A stretch of 64,000 nucleotides of DNA from Bolinopsis microptera (lineage: Eukaryota > Ctenophora > Tentaculata > Lobata > Bolinopsidae), in assembly GCF_026151205.1 (NCBI RefSeq), contig NC_087083.1, positions 3,114,536 through 3,178,535 of the forward strand, read 5' to 3'. Within the stretch, counting starts at the first letter, position 1. The number at the start of each line of letters is the position of its first letter. The position numbers and the translations under genes are program-made. A model generated the notes under the pieces. The model saw nothing but the letters and a program-made list of their open reading frames with translations. It ran no database searches and had not been told where the DNA came from. Shown piece after piece: positions 46,626 to 57,944 of the stretch.

Positions 46626-46656
46626 CTGTAAAATGTTGATAGATATAGAAGAACTA

Positions 46657-47556
46657 CCTTATCGGACCTTATTTGGACGGACATTACATGAACGGACATA
46701 ATTATGAACGGACATTAATATGAACGCTCGAAGGCATTCAAAACCATCAAAAATCCGAATTTTTCAATTTTGTTGACGTTTTTTAAATTTCAGCAAATGA
46801 TTTTTAAATCCATTTTTTATACAGTAAGTAAGAAAAGCAGTCATTGAGCAGTAAAAATGTTAAAATATGTGTACTTGATCAGTGTCTAATATCACATATC
46901 ATCTTCATCAAATGAGTTTTCGTGCATGAAATAGTCCATGTTTAAAGCATCAGTGATTTCCAGCTTTAAGTTTATGGAAACCTTTTTTATCAAACTACCC
47001 CGGTCCTGCATTTCAGTGTTAACTTTTACAAGCCATTCGGCGTGAAGTGGTTTTATCTTAGACAACTTAAGGTTAACCTTAACATCACGTGGAGCTTTCC
47101 TAGCACTGTTTCATTAACGCCCCCGAGTAATATGAACTATAACAACGTCGGGCAATGTCCTTGGAAACATGATTTACCGTAATACTAATATCTAGAGGCT
47201 GGAACAAGTTTGTCATGTTGGCGGGGACTAGTTCATGAACTATGTTGTTGAGTGCCATAATTTCGTTGACTTTTTTCCGCCAAGAGACCCTTGAAAATAT
47301 CATATACTAGCAGAGTTTTCTGTGCCTCCGGCAGACCAAAGAGAACCTTTCCATCGTTAACTTACGGCACAATAAAGTTCTCAAAGTTGTCATATTCTGG
47401 ACAAAAAGTTCGAAATGAAAAAATTTTTGAAAAAATTTCAACGGACTTTAACTTGGACGGACATTAATTGAACGGACTTTATTTGAACGGACATTAAGAT
47501 GAACGCTAGGGCCTCCAGCGTTCAAGTAATGTCCGTCCAAATAAGGTCCGATAAGG
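46657..47556. mobile_element. pogo/Tigger-like DNA transposon remnant
   Basis: The ends are inverted copies of ccttatcggaccttatttgg followed by acggacattac, flanked by TA (46655-46656 and 47557-47558). The paralogous intron near 59413 reads gaactagatatcacg, an empty site with one TA. It lies in intron 1 of locus A. At 900 bp it is deleted compared with an autonomous copy. Confidence 0.85.
47100..47345 (-). pseudogene. DDE transposase fragment of pogo/Tigger type
   Basis: The minus strand reads LPEAQKTLLVYDIFKG, then after a frame change VNEIMALNNIVHELVPANMT and NLFQPLDISITVNHVSKD. 'VPaNMTxLFQPLD' is the conserved block around the last catalytic Asp of DDE_1 enzymes. The N-terminal DNA-binding part and earlier catalytic residues are missing. 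Confidence 0.7.
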
Positions 47557-47754
47557 TAGATATCACGTTTCAGAAGGTTGAATATTTATTATGTCTTGCT
47601 AAGTTTAATCTAAGTCATTGAATGTGGCATATGATATGAAAAGACTATGTCATCTACTATTTTGTTAATCTTGTGCAATCTATGTGGAATATCTTATAGT
47701 TATTCATCATGTCATCATTAACCTGCAAAAATTTATTGATTCACTCTGACTCAC

Positions 47755-47800
47755 CTTCAAAAGTATCTGGGCAGAGAAGAAGTATCGTCAATCCTATCAT
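47755..47800 (-). CDS. Locus A signal-peptide exon
   Basis: It reads MIGLTILLLCPDTFE and ends in phase 1 at donor gtgagt. A further upstream in-frame ATG (47830) adds MERRTILHNK, but the paralogous exon at 59611-59656 has a stop in that extension, so I take the internal Met as the start. Short, with a hydrophobic core. Joined to 46625 it gives ...DTFEARLDPSC. Confidence 0.6.
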
Positions 47801-48194
47801 CTTGTTATGTAATATTGTTCGCCGTTCCATTTACACGAAGCTAGATAACGGATTGATTATAAAACAAGGGTCAAAATAAAATTATAAAAATGTGTTGTTA
47901 TCACCTCGTTCAACAATTTTGTATTTTTCTTGATTCATTACCACCATGCTCCCATCCCCATCAACCCCATAACGGAATAACCATGCAACCCATCAAATAA
48001 AAAATTGACAGTATTAATTTGAACAAGCATAATCATATATTTATAAATTCAGTCAAAATTTATATAAGTATAATTATATTTTAAAAAGCGTGGGTCAGTA
48101 ATGCAAGCACAAAAGACAACTTTCAAAACAAAAGTTTTATGATGGCCGCACAAAGTCACAATAACATCATTTCCACCTAGGAATAAAATAACTA
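47801..48194. other. Upstream region of locus A
   Basis: AT-rich, without a coding frame. The first ~70 bp (47870-47960) are shared with 59710-59830 upstream of the second signal-peptide exon, so promoter or 5' UTR sequence may be conserved there (gtgttgttatcacctcgttc). No core promoter motif could be assigned. Confidence 0.45.
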
Positions 48195-51100
48195 CTCCAG
48201 TAGCAGGGAGGAGTTGAGTGTGCACTTCGATGTATAGAGTTTTTTGCTGCTGAATCGGGTTAAATAGGTCATTGGTAACTCAAAAAATCGAGGGCCGCAT
48301 GTTGTGTCGCTAGTCCCAACCCTGTGGAGCCACGCCCATATTTCATATCAGGTGCGTATATGGGAAATATGTATCTCAGCTTCTGAAGGTCTTAGAGACT
48401 CAAACTTGAGTTTAAAATGACCGCAATGCACATGTTTATATTGGTACTATGAAGGTCATGAAAGCCCAAAATGCTTATTTTTGGAAAAAATTCAGAAAAA
48501 CCAATTTTCACTTGGGCGCGAGTAAAAAAATCTACACTAGAAATTGAGTGAAAATCGAGTAAGCAGTTCAGTGTCTACAACATTTCTAAACACAGGGTCC
48601 TCTGTTAGGTCATTCTAAATCAGAATTGATAAAGTAATCAAATTCTATTAGTAGTTTTAACCCTGTGGAGCCACGCCCATATTTCATGTTATGTGCGAAT
48701 ATGGGAAATTTGTATCTCAGCTTCTGAAGGTCTTAGAGACTCAAAGGTGGGCTTAAAATGACAGCAATGTACATGTTTATATTGGCACTATGAGGGTCAT
48801 GAAGGCCCAGAATGCTTATTTTTTGAAAAAATTCAGTAAAACCGATTTTCACTTGGGCGTGAGTAAAAATCGACTCTTAGAAGTTAAGTGAAATCGAGTA
48901 TGAAGTTCAGTGTCTGCAACGTTTCTAAACACAGGATCCTTTGTAAGATAATTCTGAATCAGAATTGATAAGGTACGCAAATTCTATTAGTAGTTTCAAC
49001 TCGGCTTCTGAAGTTCTGAACGTTGTAGGGGCCTCTTTTTGAGCTCAAACTAACTACGATGGCCACATTTATATACCAACTGTAAAGAACCGTAGGGTCT
49101 ATACTCTATAGTGCTTAGTTTTTAAAAACTCATTAAAAACTGTTTTAACCTTCATGCATCATAAAGTAGTAACATCAAACATGTAATTAATTATGGTATC
49201 TCGGGCTAAAAAAGTCTTATAGACATTTGCAGCACAGTAAAACGTTCAACATGAACACATTCGGATAACATTTATGGAGCAGCACATACCACCTAACTCT
49301 AATTTTGGTATAACTGCGAAAATAATCAGTTTCAGAAGCTCCTTCCAGCTATCTTAGGCTGCCTTCAGCTCCCTCTCTGGGGCTCTCTCCAGTACTGCTT
49401 GGCTATTATGACTAATCAACTTGAATCCAACCTCATGTAGCAGAATCTACTTCTAGCTACCTTCTGCTAACTCCATGTCAACTCTACCCAGCTACCACCA
49501 CCAGTACGTTATAATTTTCGATCTTTCTAGCAACCTCTGATATGAGTGCTTTCTCTGCTGCATCCAACAATTTCCAGCTCATTAAGGAAGAGGAAATTTG
49601 CTGTTTCTAGCAACCTCTAAACGCCAGAATAAAATGTACTGATGGTTGCTAGACAGGGCAAGAAGTAGCCCACTAGCTTAAGCTAAGGTTGCTAGAAATA
49701 GCAGAAGTTGGAGGAACCTTGGTGGTAGCTAAATAGAGGTAGCCGAAGTAGGTGAAAACAGCTGGAATTGGTGGTTTCTGCCATCTGGTGGTATAGTAGC
49801 TGGATAGAGGAAGAGGTAGCACTCATATCAGAGGTTGCTAGAAAGATCTAAAATTATAACGTACTGGTGGTGGTAGCTGGGTAGAGTTGACATGGAGTTA
49901 GCAGAAGGTAGCTAGAAGTAGATTCTGCTACATGAGGTTCGATTCAAGTTGATTAGCCATAATAGCCAAGCAGTACTGGAGAGAACCCCAGAGAGGGAGC
50001 TGAAGGCAGCCTAAGATAGCTGGAAGGAGCTTCTGAAACTGATTATTTTCGCAGTTATACCAAAATTAGAGTTAGGTGGTATGTGCTGCTCCATAAATGT
50101 TATCCGAATGTGTTCATGTTGAACGTTTTACTGTGCTGCAAATGTCTATAAGACTTTTTTAGCCCGAGATACCATAATTAAGTACATGTTTGATGTTACG
50201 ACTTTATGATGCATGAAGGTTAAAACAGTTTTTAATGAGTTTTTAAAAACTAAGCACTATAAAGTATAGACCCTATGTTGCTTTACAGTTGGTATATAAA
50301 TGTGGCCATCGTAGTTAGTTTGAGTTCAAAGAGAGGCCCCTACAACGTTCAGAAGCCGAGATAGAAAAGTCATTATATATTTGCGCCTGGGGGTAATTTA
50401 GGAGTTTTGCACCCTAGGGTTGAAACTAGTAATAGAATTTGATTACTTTATCAATTCTGATTTAGAATGACCTAACAGAGGACCCTGTGTTTAGAAACGT
50501 TGCAGACACTGAACTTCATACTCGATTTCACTTAACTTCTAAGAGTCGATTTTTACTCACGCCCAAGTGAAAATCGGTTTTACTGAATTTTTCCAAAAAA
50601 TAAGCATTCTGGGCCTTCATGACCCTCATAGTGCCAATATAAACATGTACATTGCGGTCATTTTAAGCCCACCTTTGAGTCTCTAAGACCTTCAGAAGCT
50701 GAGATACAAATTTCCCATATTCGCACATAACATGAAATATGGGCGTGGCTCCACAGGGTTAAAACTACTAATAGAATTTGATTACTTTATCAATTCTGAT
50801 TTAGAATGACCTAACAGAGGACCCTGTGTTTAGAAATGTTGTAGACACTGAACTGCTTACTCGATTTTCACTCAATTTCTAGTGTAGATTTTTTTACTCG
50901 CGCCCAAGTGAAAATTGGTTTTTCTGAATTTTCTCCAAAAATGAGCATTTTGGGCTTTCATGACCTTCATAGTACCAATATAAACATGTGCATTGCGGTC
51001 ATTTTAAACTCAAGTTTGAGTCTCTAAGACCTTCAGAAGCTGAGATACATATTTCCCATATACGCACCTGATATGAAATATGGGCGTGGCTCCACAGGGT

Positions 51101-51224
51101 TGGGACTAGCGACACAACATGCGGCCCTCGATTTTTTGAGTTACCAATGACCTATTTAACCCGATTAAGCAGCAAAAAACTCTATACATCGAAGTGCACA
51201 CTCAACTCCTCCCTGCTACTGGAG
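48195..51224. mobile_element. 3.0-kb foldback element with TA target duplication
   Basis: The arms 48195-49550 and 49818-51224 are near-perfect inverted copies starting ctccagtagcagggaggagt. TA flanks both ends (48193-48194 and 51225-51226). The loop (49551-49817) contains scattered short gttgctaga-type repeats. Each arm has two ~341-bp modules in tandem (starts near 48321 and 48662), marked by gccacgcccatatttcat and ccctgtgtttagaaa. No coding frame, so it is non-autonomous. Confidence 0.9.
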
Positions 51225-51379
51225 TAAACGAATTGTGACAAGTGTGAAAACAATCGAAATGTATTGAATGTAGATATGAGTGTCTTTAAAATACAGATAA
51301 CGTCAGAAAACGTCCTAAGATACTTACATATGCAACAAGACAACCGCCATCTTATAGCTTAGGACGCGAGGAAATTGAG

Positions 51380-51860
51380 GACTCTTACGAATAAATAATA
51401 AAACATTTTACAACAAATTACTGAACAAAAACAAATATCAAAACAACGAGAAATCATTTAAAATATCATGAAAGCACAAATGACTATAAATTAGAACAAA
51501 TATCAACATAAAATTCAGCCCTCCTCTTCTTCAGGTCAGTAACCCGATGCTTCCTTGAATCCTTGCTGCACACTCTTCGTTTGATTTATCAGGATCATAT
51601 CCGTACATCTTTGTGAATTTCAACTAGCCTCAGTCCCCCTTTTTTCATCACAATCTGACGAACTGCTGTTCAGCTGGGACGGTGATCTTGACTGGTTGGA
51701 TAGCCGTACCTGGCCTCTTCCAGCGGATTCTTGTCGCTTCGAAATAAAGTTTCATCCCGATCTCTTCCAAAACTGCGGTTTCCAGAGCTGGAAGCTGTTC
51801 TTCCTCTTCTTCTTTTAACCCAAACACAATCAGGTTTCTGCTACTGTCCTCCTCTGCAGT
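51380..51860 (-). pseudogene. LINE ORF1-like fragment
   Basis: The minus strand reads NLIVFGLKEEEEEQLPALET then AVLEEIGMKLYFEATRI (about 51845-51730) and, after gaps, KPxxVKITVP and a PDKSNEECAAR tail (about 51610-51560). This is the layout of the RNA-binding and C-terminal parts of many LINE ORF1 proteins. Several stops interrupt it. The segment following (51380-51500) is shared with 59900-60000. Confidence 0.5.
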
Positions 51861-52424
51861 CGTTTGTTACGTTTTACTATTGCAGATCATACCATAGTTG
51901 GTTCATGCGTTACTTTTCCAGGAAGAGTGCAATTAGTTCGTGAAGATTTGTTCGTGCGTTTAACTTTAAGTGCGGTTTTTTCGGAAACAATTAAAAATCT
52001 TTTATGACTGTTAATTAATGTCAGTTATCACATAGTCACATTGTCGGCAGTTGCAATAAATTCGTAGTTGCAGTATAGAGACATCTTGCTTTGTCCTGTT
52101 GATTCCCTTTCCCTTTCTGAACAATAATAACAGCATTCCACTCCTTTCCTTTGGTGGCATGCATTATAGCAGAAAGACGAGCAGGTAACGAGAGATCAAA
52201 CGCAAACGCAGGAGCTCGCCAGACAGTGCGTAAAAAAGAAACAGTCAAAGAGAAGTGATCAGCTCAACACGATCCATTGTTATCGCCACGTTCAAAGTAT
52301 ACCTGCGCAAAGTTATTTTGCGCGATCATCTGAATTAAACAATTTTCGGCGCGCGGTGCTGAACAGGAACTGACCAAGTACATTGTTAATTTCACCATGT
52401 TGATGTATTGTACGTATCCCACTA

Positions 52425-52929
52425 CCTTACAAGACATATTTATGGCGGCCTAATTTGCGACGACCGAAATTTTGGCGGTCTGAAAATATGGCGAAATTGA
52501 ACAAAAACCGTCAAATTTCGGACGTCACCGAAAATAAGGGTATTTTTCATCATTTTTTGTGACAATAAGCAGTAAGGAAATTTCTGAAATTCGGTAAAAT
52601 CATGTTCAAACTTAGTCTGTATTAAGACTGTAAGACTTTCATGTTAGCACATACATGTATTTTAATGCAAATTTAAACTGTATTGCTTGACATTCAATTC
52701 GTCATTGGTGTGGTGATATTTGTCCCAAGATGCCAGAATTTATTTATTTATTTTACTTGATATTACTTTTTAGAAACAAAATAAAGCAGTGAAGGCACAG
52801 TCATTGAAATAAGCTAAAAGATAATGCGACGGATTCTATTACGACGACCGAAATTTTGGCGGTCCGAAAATATGGCGAAATCTTCGGAAAACCGCCACAT
52901 TTCGTACGTTATAAATATGTCTTGTAAGG
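52425..52929. mobile_element. MITE, 505 bp, TA target duplication
   Basis: The ends are inverted copies of ccttacaagacatatttat, flanked by TA (52423-52424 and 52930-52931). A direct internal repeat (cgaccgaaattttggcggtc) lies near both ends. No coding frame. Confidence 0.85.
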
Positions 52930-53249
52930 TAGGCACTAATTGATAGCATCTCTACTATAATTTTGAGTTAGTATTACTATTTTGCACAGATCCGTGTCAG
53001 GTAGCATAAACAATAAACATATGGTTACATAGATGATAGAAATATACACGATTTTCAAATTCAATATGGAATTATATATTAACTGGGCGGCGCTCGGCCT
53101 GTCACTCCGCCATATCTGCATGCTGTGATGCTGCGTTTATAAACAGTAAAGACTGGGGTCCCAAGCTGTTGTATGGAATATAATAAAAAACGCCATCGCG
53201 GATCGGGAAATTGAGCGGCCATCCACAAAGGATCAGTGTTCGTGAGTAA

Positions 53250-53489
53250 TTAAGTGTGTTCGGTTTTAAAATTGCATTTAGTGCGCACGAACCAACTATG
53301 GATCATATTACTTGCATTGTTTTTTTGTACACCTGCACTGAAGCTGTGAATTCTTGACTCTATAACCGCTGTTTCAGTTTGCACTGTCCCCTCAACCGTA
53401 ATCTTATGCAAAACCAGCAGCAGTCCTTTTGCCTTGTCTATTAGCGCTTCCGTCTTGAAGCTCTCAATTGTCTCCATCATGATGCTCAT
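53250..53489 (-). other. Weak open frame, possible ORF1 N-terminal coiled region
   Basis: A 79-codon frame, METIESFKTEALIDKAKGLL then LVLHKITVEGTVQTE, lies upstream on the same strand of the ORF1-like fragment at 51380-51860, and part of it (catagttggttc) recurs inverted at 51890. It could be a decayed ORF1 N-terminus; the evidence is thin. Confidence 0.25.
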
Positions 53490-53770
53490 TTCATGCGTCC
53501 TAGTCTGCTGTCAGACGAAGTCTACCGCTGAGTCTGTTTATTTTATTACCATATTAACCATTATATTTTCATGGATAGAGAAATGTATGTCCCGGTCGTC
53601 CATATTCAGTCCTTTTCTCAAATTAATGCACCATCTAGCAACACAGCCCTCCACATCTTCTTGGTCATAATAATCGAAATCCTGAATTTTTTATAGCAAT
53701 TGACCGATAAACTAGGACCAGTGACCGAACTTTAGAGGGGGTCCCGGACCCCAACCGCCAAACATTGCCT

Positions 53771-54190
53771 GCGGGGCAGCCACGCCTATATTTGGTCCAA
53801 TGCCCGGCCGCCAATTTTTTTGTTCTTTTTTGTGGTATTTTTGCCTTAGTATTCACATTTGAACAGATATTAAGCTAAAACTTACAGAGAATATGCAGTT
53901 TAGGCTTACCTTTCATATAAAGTAAGTCTCATTCAAAAATATTGATATTTGACCAATTTATGGGACGAATTCTACCAAATTTGGTGCGTATGCCCAAATA
54001 TGGGCATATGGTTTTTGGCTCATAACTCAGTCATTTTTGTCCAATCTTGATGAAATTTCATATATACGAGTTCAATTAAGAGACCATTAGCTACACGTAG
54101 AGCACCATAAACCTGGGGTTTGGGTATGTTCAGGGTATTTGGCTAAATCGGGCCTAATTTGGACCAAATATGGGCGTGGCTGCCCTGCGC
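53771..54190. mobile_element. MITE-like element, ~420 bp
   Basis: Inverted ends ggggcagccacgcctatatt then tggtcc (left) match the complement of ggaccaaatatgggcgtggc then tgccctg (right). The gccacgccyatattt block also occurs in the foldback arms at 48195-51224, so the families may be related. Confidence 0.6.
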
Positions 54191-55404
54191 GCACCGTTAT
54201 CTCGAAATCAAGTTTCACAAAACAATACCTAAGCTGTAAAACTAAAAGCTTATTTTAATTTATATTGCTATTTTATAAAATTATAGTTTTTCCATAGCAT
54301 ATTGATACATTTACAATTACAATCCAGGCTTTCGGAGTTGACAAATGTGGATATAACTGTAGCTGTTCTGTGTTCGATCATCAAAACGGGATAAGTTGTC
54401 AATGAATTCTCGGGGGGAGAAACGAACGGACTTTGCGGCTTCGCTTAACTTTCAAAGCGTGCGAGGGAAAAATTAAATTAAATTCACAGAAAGGAAACCA
54501 AATTGTGGGTTTTAATTCGAGAATGGCACATAATTTGGTTTCCTTCCGGCGAATTTGATAAAACTTTGGCCATTTTAGTTCGACTTTTATTTTATTTTAT
54601 TGCTTGACTTATTATTTGATTAATTTGTTTCTTTCTTACAAAGTACGTTATTTTTATTTGAATCCGATATAATTATAATAAAGAGAACTAAACGAGAATT
54701 ACATAACTTGATTGACTGTTTTACGTAATATAAAACTCATGATGTGTGCTAAATCTGATCTGTTAATTGTGGTCAATAACATGAACTGGTTAGTGGTTAC
54801 ACTGTTATAGATGATAATATTGTAATCACAAAAATAGCAATGCATAGTGAATAAATAAGCATTATAGCAAGTTATTATCTCGGCAACCTCAAAAGACAAA
54901 AAGTACAATAGAATATGATATTGTCGAGTTTTATAATATTCCTACGAGGGAGTTAATTACCGGCAAGAAATTAAATGAACACACGACTTACTTTAAGTAA
55001 TTGTTACATGCTATCAACATAATAATATAGAAAAATGTAATACTCTGTTCTTCAATAAACAATAATTATAAAGAAGTACTGACTACTGCTGCTAAAACAT
55101 TAAAATTATAACGAACCATGATACTGATCAATAAAATTTCGATATTCAGACTTATCAAGTAGACAAATCGACCTTTTCATAATCCAAAATGGCAATCTGG
55201 TCCACTAGAACTCTAGAAGCCTCCAATGTTGTGTTCTCTGCGGGTGCGAAATTTTTTGACTATGGAATATTAGCCCTAATTGCTCACATCCAATCTATTT
55301 GGTCGGCGCTAGAAATATCAGAAATAACTAACGCGTATTTTGATTTAAGAAAATGCAAAAGTTTGTACTGTAGGCATGATTCGGGCGAGCGATTTAACGA
55401 GAGC
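54191..55404. other. 3' flank of locus B
   Basis: AT-rich, no coding frame supported. It contains a small hairpin (ggaaaccaaatt / aatttggtttcc, 54495-54545). About 54810-55400 resembles the region downstream of the locus A tail exon. Confidence 0.5.
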
Positions 55405-55419
55405 CGGCTGGATAACCCA

Positions 55420-55834
55420 TTACTTCTCATAACTTGGAACGTATTGATCATTATCCACAGCAACATCAGACAAAGTTGGATCTGAAGACAGCGGCTCCTC
55501 TCGCACATTTATAGCTGGCTGCAGTTGTACTGGAATAACAATTGGTGGGCCCACCGGATAACCCATTAATTCTTCATAACTTGGAACGTATTGATCATTA
55601 TCCACAGCAACATTAGGCAGAGTTGGATCTGAAGACAGCGGCTCCTCTCGCATATTATAGCTGGCTGCAGTTGCACTGGAACAACAATTGGTAGGTTGGT
55701 GGGACGTACTGTGTGTTGTTCCATCACATGCCGTCTTGATACTTTTTTACAAATACACAAAACCACGGCGACTAATAATATAGCCGCTATTAGTATTACA
55801 ATGCCAACGATCGTCGAAGAAGTATGTGTCTTAT
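55420..55834 (-). pseudogene. Locus B last exon: transmembrane segment and repeated cytoplasmic tail, frameshifted
   Basis: Acceptor ttactcttttgcag, phase 1. It reads KTHTSSTIVGIVILIAAILL, VAVVLCICKKVSRRHVMEQH, TVRPTNLPIVVPVQLQPAI: a clean single-pass membrane helix with a basic stop-transfer. The tail holds two tandem ~43-residue units (VPVQLQPAINVREEPLSSDP, TLSDVAVDNDQYVPSYEELM, GYP). A 1-bp deletion (ccagctataatatgcgag against ccagctataaatgtgcgag) shifts the frame inside the first unit, and a second 1-bp loss ends the last unit early (VPSYEK, stop). Either a pseudogene or homopolymer-type assembly errors. Confidence 0.7.
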
Positions 55835-56188
55835 CTGCAAAAGAGTAACAGTCAAATATTTAAACCGCAAAACCTTCTACAATCACTCTCAATGAATATT
55901 ATATACTCATAGTCATATGAGTTGCAAATAAGCAAATATCAGTAGGCCACGACCGCTCCTGGAAATCCCTGTCTCTCCGTCCTTAACCGATGGAGTTGCA
56001 CCAGGTGCGGTGGTAACAGTTGCTACACGTTGTATACCTCTTTCGTGCACGCGAAGCGTGCACTCAGGCCAGCCAGCCGCCACGCGCGATCAAAAGGGGT
56101 TGCAGCGTACGTGTCAAGGTAACAGAGCTCTAAGACTCCAGAAGTCTGTTGTCGATATCTATGATTAATATGAATATGTAGTATTTAC

Positions 56189-56336
56189 CTTGGGAGTCTC
56201 CCCCCCCATATTGATATAACTGCAGGAGCTGCAGTTGTACTCGAACAATACCAACAATAATAGGAAGTAGAAGAAGGAGAAGTAAGTTCAGCTCCATGAT
56301 CACCTCCGTAAGGTAAAGTGCTAGTAAAACCTGGAT
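56189..56336 (-). pseudogene. Locus B linker exon, frameshift in a G run
   Basis: It has the same borders as other linkers (acceptor tatttttcag, donor gtaaatac). It reads PGFTSTLPYGGDHGAELTSP, SSTSYYCWYCSSTTAAPAV, ISIW. An eight-G run then makes it 148 bp, which leaves phase 2. With seven G it would be 147 bp and end GDSQ in phase 1 like its relatives. This could be a sequencing or strand-slippage error. Confidence 0.6.
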
Positions 56337-56730
56337 CTGAAAAATAAGTATTATTTTAAAAGTAGTTGAGTTGTAAAAGTAATAAATTCAGAAAAATTTC
56401 TTTATGGGAGTCTATGGGAGTTTAACTAGTTGATCATCATTCATTTTTTCATCAAGAAACTTATTTTACTTCGGTTTTTTCCAACAGCCACATTGTTACA
56501 CAAGTGCAACCAGCATTCTTATGTATTTCTCTAGAACATTGACTACGTCGTATTTTGAGCCGAGTTTTTGACGTACGCGTATTTAACAACGATGTTTTAT
56601 AGTGCCGAAACCTTTTTGGCTGGGTCGAATGTTTTTATTGCCTTTCGACCAGTATGACGAAATACAAGTGGTGCCAAAGCTTTTTCACAAAAGAGTTAGA
56701 GCAGAGTAAGTTTATCAAATATTTCATTAC

Positions 56731-56894
56731 TAGGATCAGGAGTATAAGAAGGATCGAAGCATAGTCTCTCAGCACTGTACCAACTGGAAGAGGAACTAGC
56801 GTAATCTATATTTACGTCGATCAAATCGTACTCTCCAATAGCGTAAACAACTTGTCACAGCCAATACTTTGGATCAGTAACCGCCGCCATACAG
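56731..56894 (-). pseudogene. Locus B PAN-like second exon with in-frame stop
   Basis: It has the same 164-bp length, acceptor and putative gtaatg donor as 46068-46231. It reads CMAAVTDPKYWL, stop, QVVYAIGEYDLIDVNIDYAS, SSSWYSAERLCFDPS. Compared with locus A, a lost T followed by a compensating gain moves a short stretch out of frame, creating TGA near 56855 and losing a Cys. Confidence 0.65.
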
Positions 56895-57059
56895 CTGGAG
56901 AAATTAATACTTATTGTTAGGTTTTTGAAAGACTACTGTCAGTTTCATGAGCATGTGAGTCTTTGGCAAAAATTGGTAAGTGGCACTAATGATGAAAAAG
57001 AAGTCATACGTACTTTGATTTTATAGTATAAGAATATATGTAAAATTATCAAAACATAC

Positions 57060-57174
57060 TCCGGTGTAGCGATGCAGGTATTCAAACATGCCTCATCTGA
57101 AGAGTATCCAACTCCTTTTAAAACAGGTCCAATTGCTCTTTTGTCGGCTCTGAAGCAGCTCACGTCAAGCGTCG
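57060..57174 (-). CDS. Locus B PAN-like first exon
   Basis: 115 bp, phase 1 to phase 2 as in locus A. It reads TLDVSCFRADKRAIGPVLKG then VGYSSDEACLNTCIATP. Acceptor ttcacag, donor gtatgt. No lesion in this exon. Intron 1 to its right is cut at 57421 by a MITE. Confidence 0.7.
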
Positions 57175-57420
57175 CTGTGAAAGTTTATATGGCGATAGGT
57201 ATAGAAGAACTATATTTCACTTGCTACACGTTGTATACCAGCTCTCGTCATGCACGCCGGCCGCGCTCGATCAAAAGGGGTTGCAGCGTGTGTCAAGATT
57301 TTACGTTTTACTGATTTAGAAGGTTGAATATTTAGAACGTCATGCTGAGTTTTCCTCATGTCATTGAATGTGGCATATGATACGAAAAAACTATGTCATC
57401 TATTATTTTGTTTATATATA

Positions 57421-57934
57421 TTTTACCAAAACCCATAATCATGGGTAGAGTGGACCGCTGTCAGTGTCTCTCTTTCCCAAACAAAAGGAAATGATATTAA
57501 TTTGATTGACCGTTCTCAAATGCAAAATGATACCGAGAATGAAATCGGTCGCTCGCTTTTCCCATTCATTCACGGCTTACGAATTGTATAATTAAGTTTC
57601 GATTGATTACATCAATCAGATGCTGTAAAAATCTCTTTGGGTTGCGTTCGGGTCGATACCTAGTATTTCGGGGTAAGGGACAAGGGTGGTAGTTATTACT
57701 TATTGAACAAGCTGAAGTTTATTGAATCTTCATTGCCGAGTACAGCTGTCTTTGGATAGTTCTTCTTAATCTATTACAATTGTAAATGAATGGGAAAAGC
57801 GAGCGACCGATTTCATTCTCGGTATCATTTTGCATTTGAGAACGGTCAATCAAATTAATATCATTTCCTTTTGTTTGGGAAAGAGAGACACTGACAGCGG
57901 TCCACTCTACCCATGATTATGGGTTTTGGTAAAA
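57421..57934. mobile_element. MITE with long inverted ends, copy 2
   Basis: Inverted ends ttttaccaaaacccataatc then atgggtagagtgg, flanked by TA (57419-57420, 57935-57936). Its interior resembles copy 1 at 44364-44882. It lies next to the same intronic repeat as copy 1, so both moved or were duplicated together. Confidence 0.85.
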
Positions 57935-57944
57935 TATCATCTCT

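Noticed and set aside
55189-55485. 98-codon plus-strand frame
   Set aside because: It is antisense to the locus B tail exon, whose minus-strand reading is supported by a paralogue.
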